Assembly: GCF_023498005.1 (NCBI RefSeq)
Contig: NZ_CP097289.1
Coordinates: 5,766,001-5,830,000 of the forward strand
Length of the DNA: 64,000 nt
Origin: Streptomyces durmitorensis
GTDB lineage: Bacteria > Actinomycetota > Actinomycetes > Streptomycetales > Streptomycetaceae
Reading direction: 5' to 3'
Shown here: positions 19,186 to 27,682 of the stretch, one piece after another
Layout of the letters: every line of letters begins with the position of its first letter
How positions within the stretch are numbered: the first letter of the stretch is position 1
Position numbers and translations under genes: made by a program
Notes under the pieces: model-generated
Seen by the model: only the letters and a program-made list of their open reading frames with translations
What the model was told of the DNA's origin: nothing
Databases searched by the model: none

Positions 19186-20424
19186 TTGGCACGCAAGATC
19201 GGCAGCCGGTACACCGCCCACCAGATCCTTGGTCGGGGCAGCGCCGGCACGGTGTGGCTCGGCGAGGGACCCGAGGGTCCCGTCGCCATCAAGCTGCTGC
19301 GCGAGGACCTGGCGTCCGACCAGGAGCTCGTCGGCCGCTTCGTCCAGGAGCGCACGGCTCTGCTCAGCCTCGACCACGCGCGCGTGGTGGGCGTCCACGA
19401 CCTGGTGGTCGACGGCAACGACCTCGCCCTGGTCATGGACCTGGTCCGCGGCACGGACCTGCGCACCCGCCTCGACCGTGAGCGGCGCCTGGCCCCGGAG
19501 GCGGCGGTGGCGATCGTGGCCGACGTGGCCGACGGCCTCGCGGCGGCGCACGCGGCGGGGATCGTGCACCGTGACGTGAAGCCGGAGAACGTACTCCTCG
19601 ACATGCAGGGCCCGCTCGGCCCCGGCGGCTCGCACCCCGCCCTCCTCACGGACTTCGGCGTCGCCAAGCTGATCGACTCCCCGCGCCGCACCCGCGCGAC
19701 GAAGATCATCGGTACGCCGGACTACCTCGCCCCCGAGATCATCGAGGGCCTGCCTCCGCGCGCGGCCGTCGACATCTACGCCCTCGCGACGGTCCTGTAC
19801 GAACTCCTGGCGGGCTTCACTCCGTTCGGCGGCGGCCACCCCGGAGCGGTCCTGCGCCGCCACGTGACGGAGACCGTCGTCCCCCTCCCCGGCATCCCGG
19901 ACGAGCTCTGGCAGCTGATGGTCCAGTGCCTGGCGAAGGCCCCGGCGTCGCGCCTGCGGGCCTCGGAGCTCGCGGCGCGGCTGCGGGAGCTGCAGTCGCT
20001 GGTGGTGGGGATGCCGCCGCTGGACGTGGACGAGCCGGACACGGAGCCGCTCGCGGAGGAGGCGGAGGAGGAGCCCGCGCCGGAGCCGGCTCCCGGCGCC
20101 CCTCGCCGCGGTGCGGTCCCTCTCGTCCCCGGAGCGACCACGCCCGACTCGAACCGCGACACCCACACCTCCATGCGTGTCCCGGGCCCCGATGAGCTCG
20201 CCGGGGGCGCCCGGGGCACGGCCCGCGCGCCCCGCGCCTCGGGTGCGGCCCGCCCCGGCTCGGCCCGCCACCGCGCGTCGGCCCGCCGCCGCAGGATCAC
20301 GCTCGGCGTGGCGGGGGCGGTCCTGGTGGCCGCGGCGGGCATCGGCACCTGGGCCGCCACGAACGGCGACGACGCGGACGCGACACCCCAGGACACCAAG
20401 AACTCCTCCCCGACGGCGCCATAA
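19186..20424 (+). CDS. pkaB: Membrane Ser/Thr protein kinase PkaB-like
   Basis: 412 residues starting at TTG (19186) five bases after GTAGGAG; no ATG/GTG gives a better fit. Kinase domain ~8-270: LGRGSAGTVWLGE, VAIKLLRED, catalytic HRDVKPENVLL near 128, DFGVAKL near 156, GTPDYLAPEI. A linker of Glu/Pro/Ala and Arg-rich sequence leads to one membrane segment at ~370-390 and a short external tail. Lies 142 bp after pkaA, probably a tandem duplicate of it. Size matches S. coelicolor PkaB (recalled). Confidence 0.87.
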   Translation: MARKIGSRYTAHQILGRGSAGTVWLGEGPEGPVAIKLLREDLASDQELVGRFVQERTALLSLDHARVVGVHDLVVDGNDLALVMDLVRGTDLRTRLDRERRLAPEAAVAIVADVADGLAAAHAAGIVHRDVKPENVLLDMQGPLGPGGSHPALLTDFGVAKLIDSPRRTRATKIIGTPDYLAPEIIEGLPPRAAVDIYALATVLYELLAGFTPFGGGHPGAVLRRHVTETVVPLPGIPDELWQLMVQCLAKAPASRLRASELAARLRELQSLVVGMPPLDVDEPDTEPLAEEAEEEPAPEPAPGAPRRGAVPLVPGATTPDSNRDTHTSMRVPGPDELAGGARGTARAPRASGAARPGSARHRASARRRRITLGVAGAVLVAAAGIGTWAATNGDDADATPQDTKNSSPTAP

Positions 20425-20472
20425 CCCTGCGGGGCAGGGGCGCGGCGGCCCGGTGGCCCCTGCGGGCCGGCT

Positions 20473-20694
20473 CCTGTCCCGGCGCTCCGCGCCGGATCTT
20501 TCCCGCCCACCCACCCGATTACCCGGCAGGACGCGGTTGCCGGGTGGGTGCCTGCGTAGGGGGTCGGGCATCTGCGGCGCCTGGTGACCCCTGTCCCGGC
20601 GCTTCGCGCCGGATGTCTCCCGCCCACCCACCCGATTACCCCGGGTCGATGGGTGGGCGGGTGGGAAGGATCCGGCGCGAAGCGCCGGGACAGG
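20473..20694. repeat. Three-copy 52-bp repeat, third copy inverted
   Basis: Copy 1 (20473-20524) and copy 2 (20590-20641) share 49/52 bases and have the form CCTGTCCCGGCGC-(T)-CGCGCCGGAT followed by CCCGCCCACCCACCCGATT. A third copy lies inverted at ~20643-20694, so copies 2 and 3 can form a ~100-nt imperfect hairpin. The GGCGCxxCGCGCC core is itself a small hairpin. Resembles REP/MITE-like dispersed elements of Streptomyces; no transposase or target-site duplication is visible. Confidence 0.65.
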
Positions 20695-20928
20695 ACCGGC
20701 CCGAACCGACCGGCAGGACCCCCGAACCGACCGGCAGGACCGCTCCAGCCTCAGCCAGGCAGCCAGGCAGCCAGTGAAGCCAAGGGCGGCACCCCCACCT
20801 CTTACCGGGAAACTCCGCCGCGAAGCGGCGGGACAGAACCGGGCCGGAACAAGCCCCGGCCGCGCCGCCCGGCCGGGCGGCGGACGGGGACCCGTAGCCG
20901 CGAGGAAGGACCGCTTGCCCTCAGCCGT

Positions 20929-20934
20929 TAGGCT
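20929..20934 (+). promoter_or_regulatory. Candidate -10 box of a leaderless prfB transcript
   Basis: TAGGCT fits the genus -10 consensus, and its expected +1 (20941) is the first base of the prfB GTG. There is no Shine-Dalgarno sequence in front of that GTG, which agrees with leaderless translation. The -35 is not recognisable. Confidence 0.5.
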
Positions 20935-20940
20935 GGACCC

Positions 20941-22047
20941 GTGGCAGTCGTCGATGTATCCGAAGAGCTCAAGTCCCTCTCCTCGACCATGGAGTCGATC
21001 GAGGCCGTCCTGGACCTCGACAAGCTGAGGGCAGACATCGCTGTGCTCGAGGAGCAGGCGGCCGCGCCGTCCCTGTGGGACGACCCGGAAGCGGCACAGA
21101 AGATCACCAGCAAGCTGAGCCACCTCCAGGCGGAGGTGCGGAAGGCCGAGGCCCTGCGCGGGCGTATCGACGACCTCAGCGTGCTCTTCGAGATGGCCGA
21201 GGAGGAGGACGACCCGGACACCCGCGCCGAGGCCGAGACCGAGCTCACGGCCGTCAAGAAGGCGCTGGACGAGATGGAGGTCCGCACCCTCCTCTCCGGT
21301 GAGTACGACGCCCGCGAGGCGCTCGTCACCATCCGCGCGGAGGCCGGCGGCGTCGACGCCTCCGACTTCGCCGAGAAGCTGCAGCGCATGTACCTGCGCT
21401 GGGCCGAGCGCCACGGCTACAAGACGGAGCTCTACGAGACGTCGTACGCGGAAGAGGCCGGCATCAAGTCGACCACCTTCGCCGTCCAGGTCCCGTACGC
21501 CTACGGAACGCTCTCGGTCGAGCAGGGCACCCACCGCCTGGTGCGCATCTCGCCCTTCGACAACCAGGGCCGCCGCCAGACCTCCTTCGCGGGCGTCGAG
21601 ATCCTCCCGGTCGTCGAGCAGACGGACCACATCGAGATCGACGAGTCCGAGCTGCGCATCGACGTCTACCGTTCGTCGGGCCCCGGCGGCCAGGGCGTCA
21701 ACACGACCGACTCCGCGGTCCGCCTGACGCACCTGCCGACCGGCATCGTCGTCTCCTGTCAGAACGAGCGCTCGCAGATCCAGAACAAGGCGAGCGCGAT
21801 GAACGTCCTCCAGGCCAAGCTCCTCGAGCGCCGCCGCCAGGAGGAGCAGGCGAAGATGAACGCCCTCAAGGGTGACGGCGGCAACTCCTGGGGCAACCAG
21901 ATGCGTTCGTACGTCCTGCACCCGTACCAGATGGTGAAGGACCTGCGCACGGAGTTCGAAGTGGGCAACCCCGAGTCCGTGTTCAACGGCGAGATCGACG
22001 GATTCCTGGAAGCGGGAATTCGCTGGCGCAAGCAGCAGGAGAAGTAA
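20941..22047 (+). CDS. prfB: Peptide chain release factor 2
   Basis: 368 residues. Reads UGA and UAA stop codons and triggers peptide release. The tripeptide SPF that selects RF2 codons lies at ~203-206 ([12 protein letters not shown]), and the catalytic GGQ is in [13 protein letters not shown] near 249. No internal UGA and no CUU-UGA site occurs in the first 40 codons, so the programmed +1 frameshift that regulates prfB in enterobacteria is absent. Length is normal for the family. A strong terminator follows at once, so it is a single-gene transcript, probably leaderless. Confidence 0.97.
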   Translation: MAVVDVSEELKSLSSTMESIEAVLDLDKLRADIAVLEEQAAAPSLWDDPEAAQKITSKLSHLQAEVRKAEALRGRIDDLSVLFEMAEEEDDPDTRAEAETELTAVKKALDEMEVRTLLSGEYDAREALVTIRAEAGGVDASDFAEKLQRMYLRWAERHGYKTELYETSYAEEAGIKSTTFAVQVPYAYGTLSVEQGTHRLVRISPFDNQGRRQTSFAGVEILPVVEQTDHIEIDESELRIDVYRSSGPGGQGVNTTDSAVRLTHLPTGIVVSCQNERSQIQNKASAMNVLQAKLLERRRQEEQAKMNALKGDGGNSWGNQMRSYVLHPYQMVKDLRTEFEVGNPESVFNGEIDGFLEAGIRWRKQQEK

Positions 22048-22063
22048 GCGCCGCTTTATCGAC

Positions 22064-22100
22064 AAGGCAACTGCCGCCCATCAGGCGGCAGTTGCCTTTT
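22064..22100 (+). terminator. Intrinsic terminator after prfB
   Basis: Perfect 15-bp stem AAGGCAACTGCCGCC, loop CATCA, followed by TTTT, 17 bp after the prfB stop. Confidence 0.9.
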
Positions 22101-22167
22101 ACGTCACAGTCACATCTCCGTAGGCCGGTCAACTCCTGCTATTTCAGACATCGCGCGCGCAACGACC

Positions 22168-22196
22168 TTGACGTGTCTGGGGAAACTGGAAAGGCT
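22168..22196 (+). promoter_or_regulatory. Candidate promoter for the LAETG protein gene
   Basis: TTGACG (22168-22173), 17-bp spacer, AAGGCT (22191-22196). The -35 is near-ideal for the vegetative sigma factor and the -10 is weak. It would give a leader of ~115 nt ahead of the ATG at 22319. Confidence 0.4.
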
Positions 22197-22318
22197 AGCG
22201 AGCGGCATGCGTATCTCTGGGGCGCGTGTGATCTGTGGGGGCGGATTCAGCGCTCCTGACGAAACGCAGTCCCGGGCGCTGCCTCACTGACGATTCAGCT
22301 ACTGGGGGTAGCAGCCAG

Positions 22319-22984
22319 ATGACCAAGAAGACGCGGATCCGCGTGGCACGCATAGCGGCCGGAGCGGTGATCGCCGCCGGTGCTTCGCTGACCGCCGCCG
22401 GTGCCGCCTCGGCCCTCGACGTCGGTGTCGACCTCGGTGGTGCGAAGGCCAGCGCCAGCGCCGACGAGAACGGCATCGGTGTCGACGTCGGCATCGGTGA
22501 CGACGACGAGCCGACCGAGGAGCCCACGGAGATTCCGACGGAGCCCACCGAGGAGCCGACGGAGCCGACCGAGGAGCCCACCGAGCCCACGGAGGAGCCG
22601 ACCGAGCCCACCGAGGAGCCCACGGAGCCCACCGAGGACCCGACGGACCCGGGTACGCCCACCGAGGACCCGACGGACCCCTCCGACCCGGGTACGCCCA
22701 CCGAGGACCCGAGCAACCCGGGTAACGGCAACGGCACCGGCGGCAACGACAACGACCCCGACGGCGGCTCCAACCCCGTCGAGCAGGGCAAGGGCAAGGA
22801 CAGCCTGACCGACACCGGCTCCACCCCGGTCGAGCAGGGTGACAAGGCCGACAAGGGCGAGCTCGCCGAGACGGGCGCCGCCGAGACCACGTTCCTGCTG
22901 ATCGGCGCCGCGACGATGATCGCCGGCGGCATCGGCTTCCGCGTTCTGCCGCGCTTCGTCGGCAACCGCGGCGCAGCTGCCTGA
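22319..22984 (+). CDS. Secreted, cell-wall-anchored (LAETG) repeat protein
   Basis: 221 residues. A signal peptide (basic KKTRIRVAR, then an Ala/Gly core ending AASA near 32) is followed by a short beta-like region and ~60 residues of acidic EPTE/DPTDPGTPTED repeats. The tail has LAETG near 182, a hydrophobic span (TTFLLIGAATMIAGGIGF) and a basic end, the layout of a sortase substrate; LAxTG is the form preferred by Streptomyces class E sortases (family knowledge). A second motif, LTDTG, occurs ~20 residues earlier without a membrane span. No enzymatic domain, so it is probably a stalk or surface spacer. No sortase gene is nearby. Confidence 0.85.
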   Translation: MTKKTRIRVARIAAGAVIAAGASLTAAGAASALDVGVDLGGAKASASADENGIGVDVGIGDDDEPTEEPTEIPTEPTEEPTEPTEEPTEPTEEPTEPTEEPTEPTEDPTDPGTPTEDPTDPSDPGTPTEDPSNPGNGNGTGGNDNDPDGGSNPVEQGKGKDSLTDTGSTPVEQGDKADKGELAETGAAETTFLLIGAATMIAGGIGFRVLPRFVGNRGAAA

Positions 22985-23050
22985 TCAGCAGTCGCCTGAC
23001 ACAAGGGCAAGCCTCGCGTCACGGAGACGTACGCGGCGCATGACATGACA

Positions 23051-23083
23051 GAAGGGCCCGGAGCAGCCAGCTCCGGGCCCTTC
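23051..23083. terminator. Bidirectional terminator hairpin
   Basis: Perfect 14-bp stem GAAGGGCCCGGAGC with loop AGCCA, between the convergent LAETG-protein gene and the small zinc-ribbon gene. Confidence 0.8.
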
Positions 23084-23112
23084 TGGTGTCCTGGCGCGCG
23101 CCTCGGGCGCGC

Positions 23113-23304
23113 TCAAGCGGTCTGGTGCGCCAGCAGGGCCACCGCCGCGATCAGCACCACGAGCACCCCTATCAGGGCCGCGGGGCTGAGACCGCCGAAC
23201 GGTCCCTCCTGCTGCAAGCGCTCGCGGCTGGCCCGGCACACGGGGCAGCGGCCCTCACTCACGGGCCCCGCGCAGTTCGCGCACACCAACCTGTCATGGG
23301 TCAT
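23113..23304 (-). CDS. Small zinc-ribbon membrane protein
   Basis: 63 residues; the ATG at 23302-23304 is chosen because GGAGGAGGAG lies three bases upstream. Two CxxC pairs (VCANCAG and CPVCRAS) suggest a zinc ribbon, followed by a C-terminal membrane helix (AALIGVLVVLIAAVALL). Cytoplasmic ribbon with tail anchor is the simplest topology. Stands alone between a convergent and a divergent neighbour. Function unknown; a conserved hypothetical in this position near ftsE. Confidence 0.75.
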   Translation of the reverse strand: MTHDRLVCANCAGPVSEGRCPVCRASRERLQQEGPFGGLSPAALIGVLVVLIAAVALLAHQTA

Positions 23305-23342
23305 GCGCTCCTCCTCCCGCACAGTTACAGCCTGCCCAACGC

Positions 23343-23368
23343 TAGGGGGAACGCAACCGTTCCCCCTA
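23343..23368. promoter_or_regulatory. Perfect inverted repeat between divergent genes
   Basis: TAGGGGGAACG-CAAC-CGTTCCCCCTA, an 11-bp perfect palindrome ~40 bp upstream of the small zinc-ribbon gene and 177 bp upstream of ftsE. It could be an operator, or part of a transcript hairpin. No obvious terminator role, since no gene ends here. Confidence 0.45.
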
Positions 23369-23544
23369 CCACTGTGCCAGCTTCCACGAATTTCGGCGCG
23401 GCCCGCCCGTCCTCGTCGGTTTCCGACTGTTACGTTCCGTGGTATATCCGCGACAATTCGCGCAACTCAGGACGCTGACTGCGCTCGCGTACCGGCTTCG
23501 CGTATGGTCACGCTCACCTACCCCCGGCGACCCGTGGTGCATCC

Positions 23545-24234
23545 GTGATCCGATTCGACAACGTCTCCAAGGCCTACCCCAAGCAGACCCGGCCCGCCCT
23601 CCGGGATGTCTCTCTGGAGATCGAGAAGGGCGAGTTCGTCTTCCTGGTGGGCTCCTCCGGCTCCGGAAAGTCCACCTTCCTGCGGCTCGTCCTCCGCGAG
23701 GAGCGCACCAGCCACGGCCAGGTGCACGTCCTCGGCAAGGACCTCGCCCGCCTCTCCAACTTCAAGGTGCCGCACATGCGGCGCCAGTTGGGCACCGTCT
23801 TCCAGGACTTCCGGCTCCTTCCGAACAAGACCGTCGGCGAGAACGTCGCCTTCGCGCAGGAAGTCATCGGCAAGTCCCGCGGCGAGATCCGCAAGTCCGT
23901 GCCCCAGGTCCTCGACCTCGTCGGTCTCGGCGGCAAGGAGGACCGGATGCCCGGCGAGCTCTCCGGCGGTGAGCAGCAGCGCGTGGCGATCGCGCGCGCG
24001 TTCGTCAACCGCCCGAAGCTCCTGATCGCCGACGAGCCGACCGGCAACCTCGACCCGCAGACCTCGGTCGGCATCATGAAGCTGCTCGACCGGATCAACC
24101 GGACCGGCACGACCGTCGTCATGGCGACCCACGACCAGCAGATCGTGGACCAGATGCGCAAGCGGGTCATTGAGCTGGAGAAGGGCCGTCTCGTCCGCGA
24201 CCAGTCGCGCGGCGTCTACGGCTACCAGCACTGA
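23545..24234 (+). CDS. ftsE: Cell division ATP-binding protein FtsE
   Basis: 229 residues. ABC ATPase that, with FtsX, couples cytoplasmic division events to activation of cell-wall hydrolases outside. Walker A is GSSGSGKST near 37, the signature [14 protein letters not shown] near 138, Walker [13 protein letters not shown] near 158, and the switch His is in [10 protein letters not shown]. Starts at a GTG; an upstream TATGGT (23503) is a possible -10. Forms an operon with ftsX 43 bp downstream. Confidence 0.96.
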   Translation: MIRFDNVSKAYPKQTRPALRDVSLEIEKGEFVFLVGSSGSGKSTFLRLVLREERTSHGQVHVLGKDLARLSNFKVPHMRRQLGTVFQDFRLLPNKTVGENVAFAQEVIGKSRGEIRKSVPQVLDLVGLGGKEDRMPGELSGGEQQRVAIARAFVNRPKLLIADEPTGNLDPQTSVGIMKLLDRINRTGTTVVMATHDQQIVDQMRKRVIELEKGRLVRDQSRGVYGYQH

Positions 24235-24277
24235 CGACCCGTACTGATCCACTGCACTGATCCACTGAAAGGGAGCC

Positions 24278-25195
24278 ATGCGCGCCCAGTTCGTCCTGTC
24301 GGAGATCGGCGTCGGTCTCCGCCGTAATCTCACGATGACCTTCGCGGTCATCGTCTCCGTGGCCCTCTCGCTCGCCCTGTTCGGCGGCTCGTTGCTCATG
24401 CGCGACCAGGTGAGCACGATGAAGGGCTTCTGGTACGACAAGGTCAACGTCTCGATCTTCCTCTGCAACAAGGCCGACGCGGAGCAGGACCCGAAGTGCG
24501 CCAAGGGCGCGGTCACGAACGAGCAGAAGGACCAGGTCAAGACGGACCTGGAGAAGATGCCCGTCGTGGACAAGGTCGAGTACGAATCGTCCGACGAGGC
24601 GTACAAGCACTACAAGGAGCAGTTCGGCGACTCCCCGCTGTCCAGCTCCCTCACGCCGGACCAGATGCAGGAGTCGTACCGCATCAAGCTGAAGGACCCG
24701 GAGAAGTACCAGGTGGTCGCGACCGCCTTCTCCGGGCGTGACGGCGTGCAGTCCGTGCAGGACCAGAAGGGCATTCTGGAGAACCTCTTCGAGCTGCTCA
24801 ACGGCATGAACTGGGCCGCGCTGGCGGTGATGGCGCTGATGCTCGTCGTCGCGCTGATGCTGATCGTCAACACGGTGCGTGTTTCCGCGTTCAGCCGGAG
24901 ACGTGAAACCGGGATCATGCGGCTCGTCGGCGCGTCCAGCTTCTACATCCAGATGCCGTTCATCATGGAGGCCGCCGTCGCGGGTCTCATCGGCGGCGGT
25001 GTCGCCTGCGGAATGCTCCTCGTGGGCCGGTACTTCCTGATCGACCACGGCCTCGCGCTCTCCGAGAAGCTGAGCCTGATCAACTTCATCGGGTGGGACG
25101 CGGTCCTGACCAAGCTGCCGCTGGTGCTCGCCATCAGCCTGCTGATGCCCGCGCTCGCGGCCTTCTTCGCGTTGCGCAAGTACCTCAAGGTGTGA
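24278..25195 (+). CDS. ftsX: Cell division protein FtsX
   Basis: 305 residues from an ATG preceded by AAAGGGAG. Typical FtsX: a cytoplasmic start (MRAQFVLSEIGVGLRRN), membrane segment 1 (~22-45), an external domain of ~130 residues that includes a short Cys pair region (IFLCNKADAEQDPKCAKG), then three more membrane segments with the conserved cytoplasmic loop RRRETGIMRLVGAS. Partner of FtsE. The two-Cys insertion in the outer loop may form a disulfide. Confidence 0.95.
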   Translation: MRAQFVLSEIGVGLRRNLTMTFAVIVSVALSLALFGGSLLMRDQVSTMKGFWYDKVNVSIFLCNKADAEQDPKCAKGAVTNEQKDQVKTDLEKMPVVDKVEYESSDEAYKHYKEQFGDSPLSSSLTPDQMQESYRIKLKDPEKYQVVATAFSGRDGVQSVQDQKGILENLFELLNGMNWAALAVMALMLVVALMLIVNTVRVSAFSRRRETGIMRLVGASSFYIQMPFIMEAAVAGLIGGGVACGMLLVGRYFLIDHGLALSEKLSLINFIGWDAVLTKLPLVLAISLLMPALAAFFALRKYLKV

Positions 25196-25212
25196 CAAGA
25201 CCCGCCTGTGAG

Positions 25213-25253
25213 GAAGGGCGCTGTACGGTTCAACCGACCGTACGGCGCCCTTC
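25213..25253 (+). terminator. Terminator after ftsEX
   Basis: 17-bp stem with a single G-U pair (GAAGGGCGCTGTACGGT), loop TCAACCG, 17 bp after the ftsX stop. Its presence argues against translation of the next gene starting upstream at 25208. Confidence 0.8.
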
Positions 25254-25260
25254 GTTGTCC

Positions 25261-25266
25261 TAGACT
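25261..25266 (+). promoter_or_regulatory. Candidate -10 box of a leaderless transcript
   Basis: TAGACT matches the genus -10 consensus and stands seven bases before the ATG at 25274. That ATG has no Shine-Dalgarno sequence, so leaderless translation is likely. Confidence 0.5.
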
Positions 25267-25273
25267 CACCGGC

Positions 25274-26455
25274 ATGTCAGGCCCCGACCGGTTCTGCGAC
25301 CGGCTCTCCCGGCCCCGCCGTATTCGCCGCGGGGCGACCCTGACATTGGTCTTCGCGAGTGTGCTCGCCACCGGCGCGGCCACCGGCTCCTGGAGCGAGG
25401 TGGCAGAGGCGGGCCGGAAGTCGCCCGCTCCCTCCACCCGTTCCGTCGCAGCGTCCGGTGACGCCGCGGACGAAGCCGCCGATGCCGCGGCCGAGGCGAT
25501 GGCCGACGGCAAGTCCGGCAAGAAGGCCGCGGAGGACGCCGTCAGCCGCAGCGGCGACCGCTGGGGTTCGGTGTACTCCCCCGGGGAGTACCAGGAGTTC
25601 GAGCAGGCCCTCGACGGCGCGTACACCGGCGTCGGCCTCTGGGCCAGGCGCGCGGCCGACGGGCGCATCGAGGTCTCCCGGGTCCAGCGCGGCGGCCCCG
25701 CGGACCAGGCCGGCATCCGCGAGGGAGATCACCTCAGGAGCATCGACGGCAAGCGCGTGGCGGGTCTGCCCGTCACCGAGGTCGTGTCCCTGCTGCGCGG
25801 TGCCCGCGCGGGCACCCCGGTCGAGCTCGGCCTGGAGCGGGGCACGCGCGCGTGGAGCGAGACGCTGCACAGGGCGCGCCTGTCCACGGACTCCGTCACG
25901 GTCACGCAGCTCGCGGGCGGCGCCGTCATGATCAAGGTCGAGTCCTTCACCAAGGGCACGGGCGAGCGCGTGCGGTCCGCGGTGCGTGACGCCCCCAAGG
26001 GCGCCGGGATCCTGCTCGACCTGCGCGGCAACTCCGGGGGCCTGGTGTCGGAGGCGGTCACGGCGGCCTCCGGGCTCGTCGACGGCGGCCTCGTGGCGAC
26101 GTACGACGTACGCGGCCGGCAGAAGGCCCTGCACGCCGAGCGCGGCGGCGACACCACCAGACCCGTGGTCGCGCTGGTCGACGGCGGCACGATGAGCGCG
26201 GCCGAGCTGCTCACGGGCGCCCTCCAGGACCGTGGCCGCGCGGTCGTGGTGGGCTCGAAGACCTTCGGCAAGGGGTCGGTCCAGATGCCGAGCCGGCTGC
26301 CCGACGGCTCGGTGGCCGAGCTGACGGTCGGGCACTACCGCACGCCTTCGGGTCAGGCGGTCGACGGACGGGGCATCACGCCGGACCTGGAGGTCGAGGA
26401 CGGCGCCGAGACGCGGGCCGAGACAGTATTGACTGGCCTCGGACCCCCCTCGTAG
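25274..26455 (+). CDS. S41 family C-terminal processing peptidase with PDZ domain
   Basis: 393 residues from the ATG beyond the ftsX terminator. An N-terminal signal or membrane anchor (TLTLVFASVLATGAATG, ~20-40) is followed by an Ala/Asp/Lys linker, a PDZ domain (~118-200: GVGLWARRAADGRIEVSRV, GGPADQAGIREGD) and the peptidase core. The catalytic Ser308 (GTMSAAEL) and Lys333 (FGKGSVQ), 25 residues apart, are both present, as in CtpA-type proteases. Acts outside the membrane on protein C-termini. Lies between ftsEX and smpB, as in other Streptomyces. Confidence 0.92.
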   Translation: MSGPDRFCDRLSRPRRIRRGATLTLVFASVLATGAATGSWSEVAEAGRKSPAPSTRSVAASGDAADEAADAAAEAMADGKSGKKAAEDAVSRSGDRWGSVYSPGEYQEFEQALDGAYTGVGLWARRAADGRIEVSRVQRGGPADQAGIREGDHLRSIDGKRVAGLPVTEVVSLLRGARAGTPVELGLERGTRAWSETLHRARLSTDSVTVTQLAGGAVMIKVESFTKGTGERVRSAVRDAPKGAGILLDLRGNSGGLVSEAVTAASGLVDGGLVATYDVRGRQKALHAERGGDTTRPVVALVDGGTMSAAELLTGALQDRGRAVVVGSKTFGKGSVQMPSRLPDGSVAELTVGHYRTPSGQAVDGRGITPDLEVEDGAETRAETVLTGLGPPS

Positions 26456-26473
26456 TGCGAAAATGGCCTGACT

Positions 26474-26995
26474 ATGGCCAAGGAAAAGGTAAAGCGCAAG
26501 GCCGCGAAGGCCGCTGAGAAGGCACCCGCCCGCAAGATGATCGCGCAGAACAAGAAGGCGCGGCACGACTACCACATCATCGACACGTATGAGTGCGGCC
26601 TCGTCCTGATGGGCACCGAGGTCAAGTCGCTGCGGATGGGCAGGGCCTCCCTGGTGGACGGCTTCGTGCACATCGACAACGGCGAGGCGTGGCTGCACAA
26701 CATCCACGTCCCGGAGTACGTGCAGGGCACGTGGACCAACCACTCCGCCACCCGCAAGCGCAAGCTCCTGATGCACCGCGCGGAGATCGACAAGCTGGAG
26801 TCCAAGTCGCAGGAGGCGGGTCACACGATCGTGCCCCTGGCCCTGTACTTCAAGGACAGCCGGGTCAAGGTCGAGATCGCGCTTGCCAAGGGCAAGAAGG
26901 AGTACGACAAGCGCCAGACGCTCAAGGAGAAGCAGGACCTGCGCGAGACGAACCGCGCGATCGAGGCCGCCAAGCGGCGCCAGCGCAGCGCCTAG
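26474..26995 (+). CDS. smpB: SsrA-binding protein SmpB
   Basis: 173 residues. Binds the tRNA-like domain of tmRNA and brings it to stalled ribosomes. Core motifs: [38 protein letters not shown], and the C-terminal [15 protein letters not shown] tail that enters the mRNA channel. A Lys/Ala-rich extension of ~20 residues precedes the core. Starts 18 bp after the S41 peptidase stop and 119 bp before ssrA, so RNA and protein partner are adjacent. Confidence 0.97.
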   Translation: MAKEKVKRKAAKAAEKAPARKMIAQNKKARHDYHIIDTYECGLVLMGTEVKSLRMGRASLVDGFVHIDNGEAWLHNIHVPEYVQGTWTNHSATRKRKLLMHRAEIDKLESKSQEAGHTIVPLALYFKDSRVKVEIALAKGKKEYDKRQTLKEKQDLRETNRAIEAAKRRQRSA

Positions 26996-27114
26996 CCCGC
27001 TGGTCCGCGTCGGCCCTGGCGGGCCGCGCGGGAATTGGCTGGCCCCGGCGTGCGTTGGTCACGTACGATGGGCACTGCCCCGCACAGCCGGGGCGCAGAT
27101 TGAAAAAACAACAT

Positions 27115-27500
27115 GGGGATGATCGGTTTCGACAGCGGATGTCGAAGCAGGGGAAGCGAGCCGAGGAAGCGACAATGATCTCGTAAACCACCTGTCGCAA
27201 CCAATAATCGCCAATTCCAAGAGCGATTCCCAGTCCTTCGCCCTCGCTGCCTAATAAGCAGTGAGTGAAGGACCCTTAATGGGTGTCAGCCCGGGGGTGT
27301 TCCCGACCCGGACCCTGGCATAATCTAGGGAACTAAACCATCGAGCCCGGTCACGGGGTTCGATGGGAAATCAAACAGTGACTGGGCCCGTCGGAGACTT
27401 GTTCGCGAGATCACCGGGGCCGAGAAAATCGAAGCGAACTGCGCTCGGAGAAGCCCTCCTTTTGCACCGTTGGACGCGGGTTCGATTCCCGCCATCTCCA
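27115..27500 (+). ncRNA. ssrA: tmRNA (ssrA)
   Basis: 5' GGGGATG pairs with CATCTCC near the 3' end to close the acceptor stem; the T-arm GGACGCGGGTTCGATTCCCGCC is intact, and discriminator A is base 27500. CCA is not encoded (ACAA follows). The tag frame starts at the resume codon GCC (27210) and reads ANSKSDSQSFALAA followed by two TAA codons (27252-27257). Rescues stalled ribosomes and tags the peptide for proteolysis. The exact 5' end after RNase P processing is inferred from the stem. Confidence 0.97.
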
Positions 27501-27518
27501 CAATTCCCATGTGAGGTT

Positions 27519-27551
27519 AAAGCCCTCTGGCCGTCGGTCAGGGGGCTTTTT
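27519..27551 (+). terminator. Intrinsic terminator after ssrA
   Basis: Stem AAAGCCCTCTGGC / GTCAGGGGGCTTT (two G-U pairs), loop CGTCG, ending in TTTTT; 18 bp beyond the tmRNA. Confidence 0.9.
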
Positions 27552-27682
27552 CCGTGTGCGGGGCATGGAATGTCCGGGCACATCCTCTGGGCATGTGACT
27601 CGTTACTGCATCCGAGTGCAGGTTCCCAACGGCCGGGTGGAACAGCAGCCCGGCTGAGTACGCAAGTGCAGGAGGCAGTCGC

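Larger units (their letters stand above)
20425..20940. other. Repeat-rich intergenic region between pkaB and prfB
   Basis: 516 bp without a credible gene: codon bias is lost, and apparent open frames are only consequences of GC content. It contains the three-copy 52-bp repeat described separately, a shorter relative near 20815-20835 (CCGCCGCGAAGCGGCGGGACAG), and the direct doublet GAACCGACCGGCAGGAC at ~20703 and ~20724. The prfB promoter is at its right edge. Confidence 0.7.

Noticed and set aside
20941..21060. Programmed frameshift in prfB
   Set aside because: No in-frame UGA or CUU-UGA slippery site is present; the frame is continuous.
18901..22065. Minus-strand open frame of 1054 codons across pkaB and prfB
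   Set aside because: Crosses two certain genes, a repeat region and the prfB coding sequence on the opposite strand; composition artefact.
22520..22700. CRISPR-like or satellite array
   Set aside because: Repeats are short GAGCCCACC-type codons inside a reading frame (EPTE repeats); no spacers.
27450..27500. Separate tRNA gene with arm GGGTTCGATTCCCGCC
   Set aside because: It is the T-arm of the tmRNA; there is no independent D-arm or anticodon arm.
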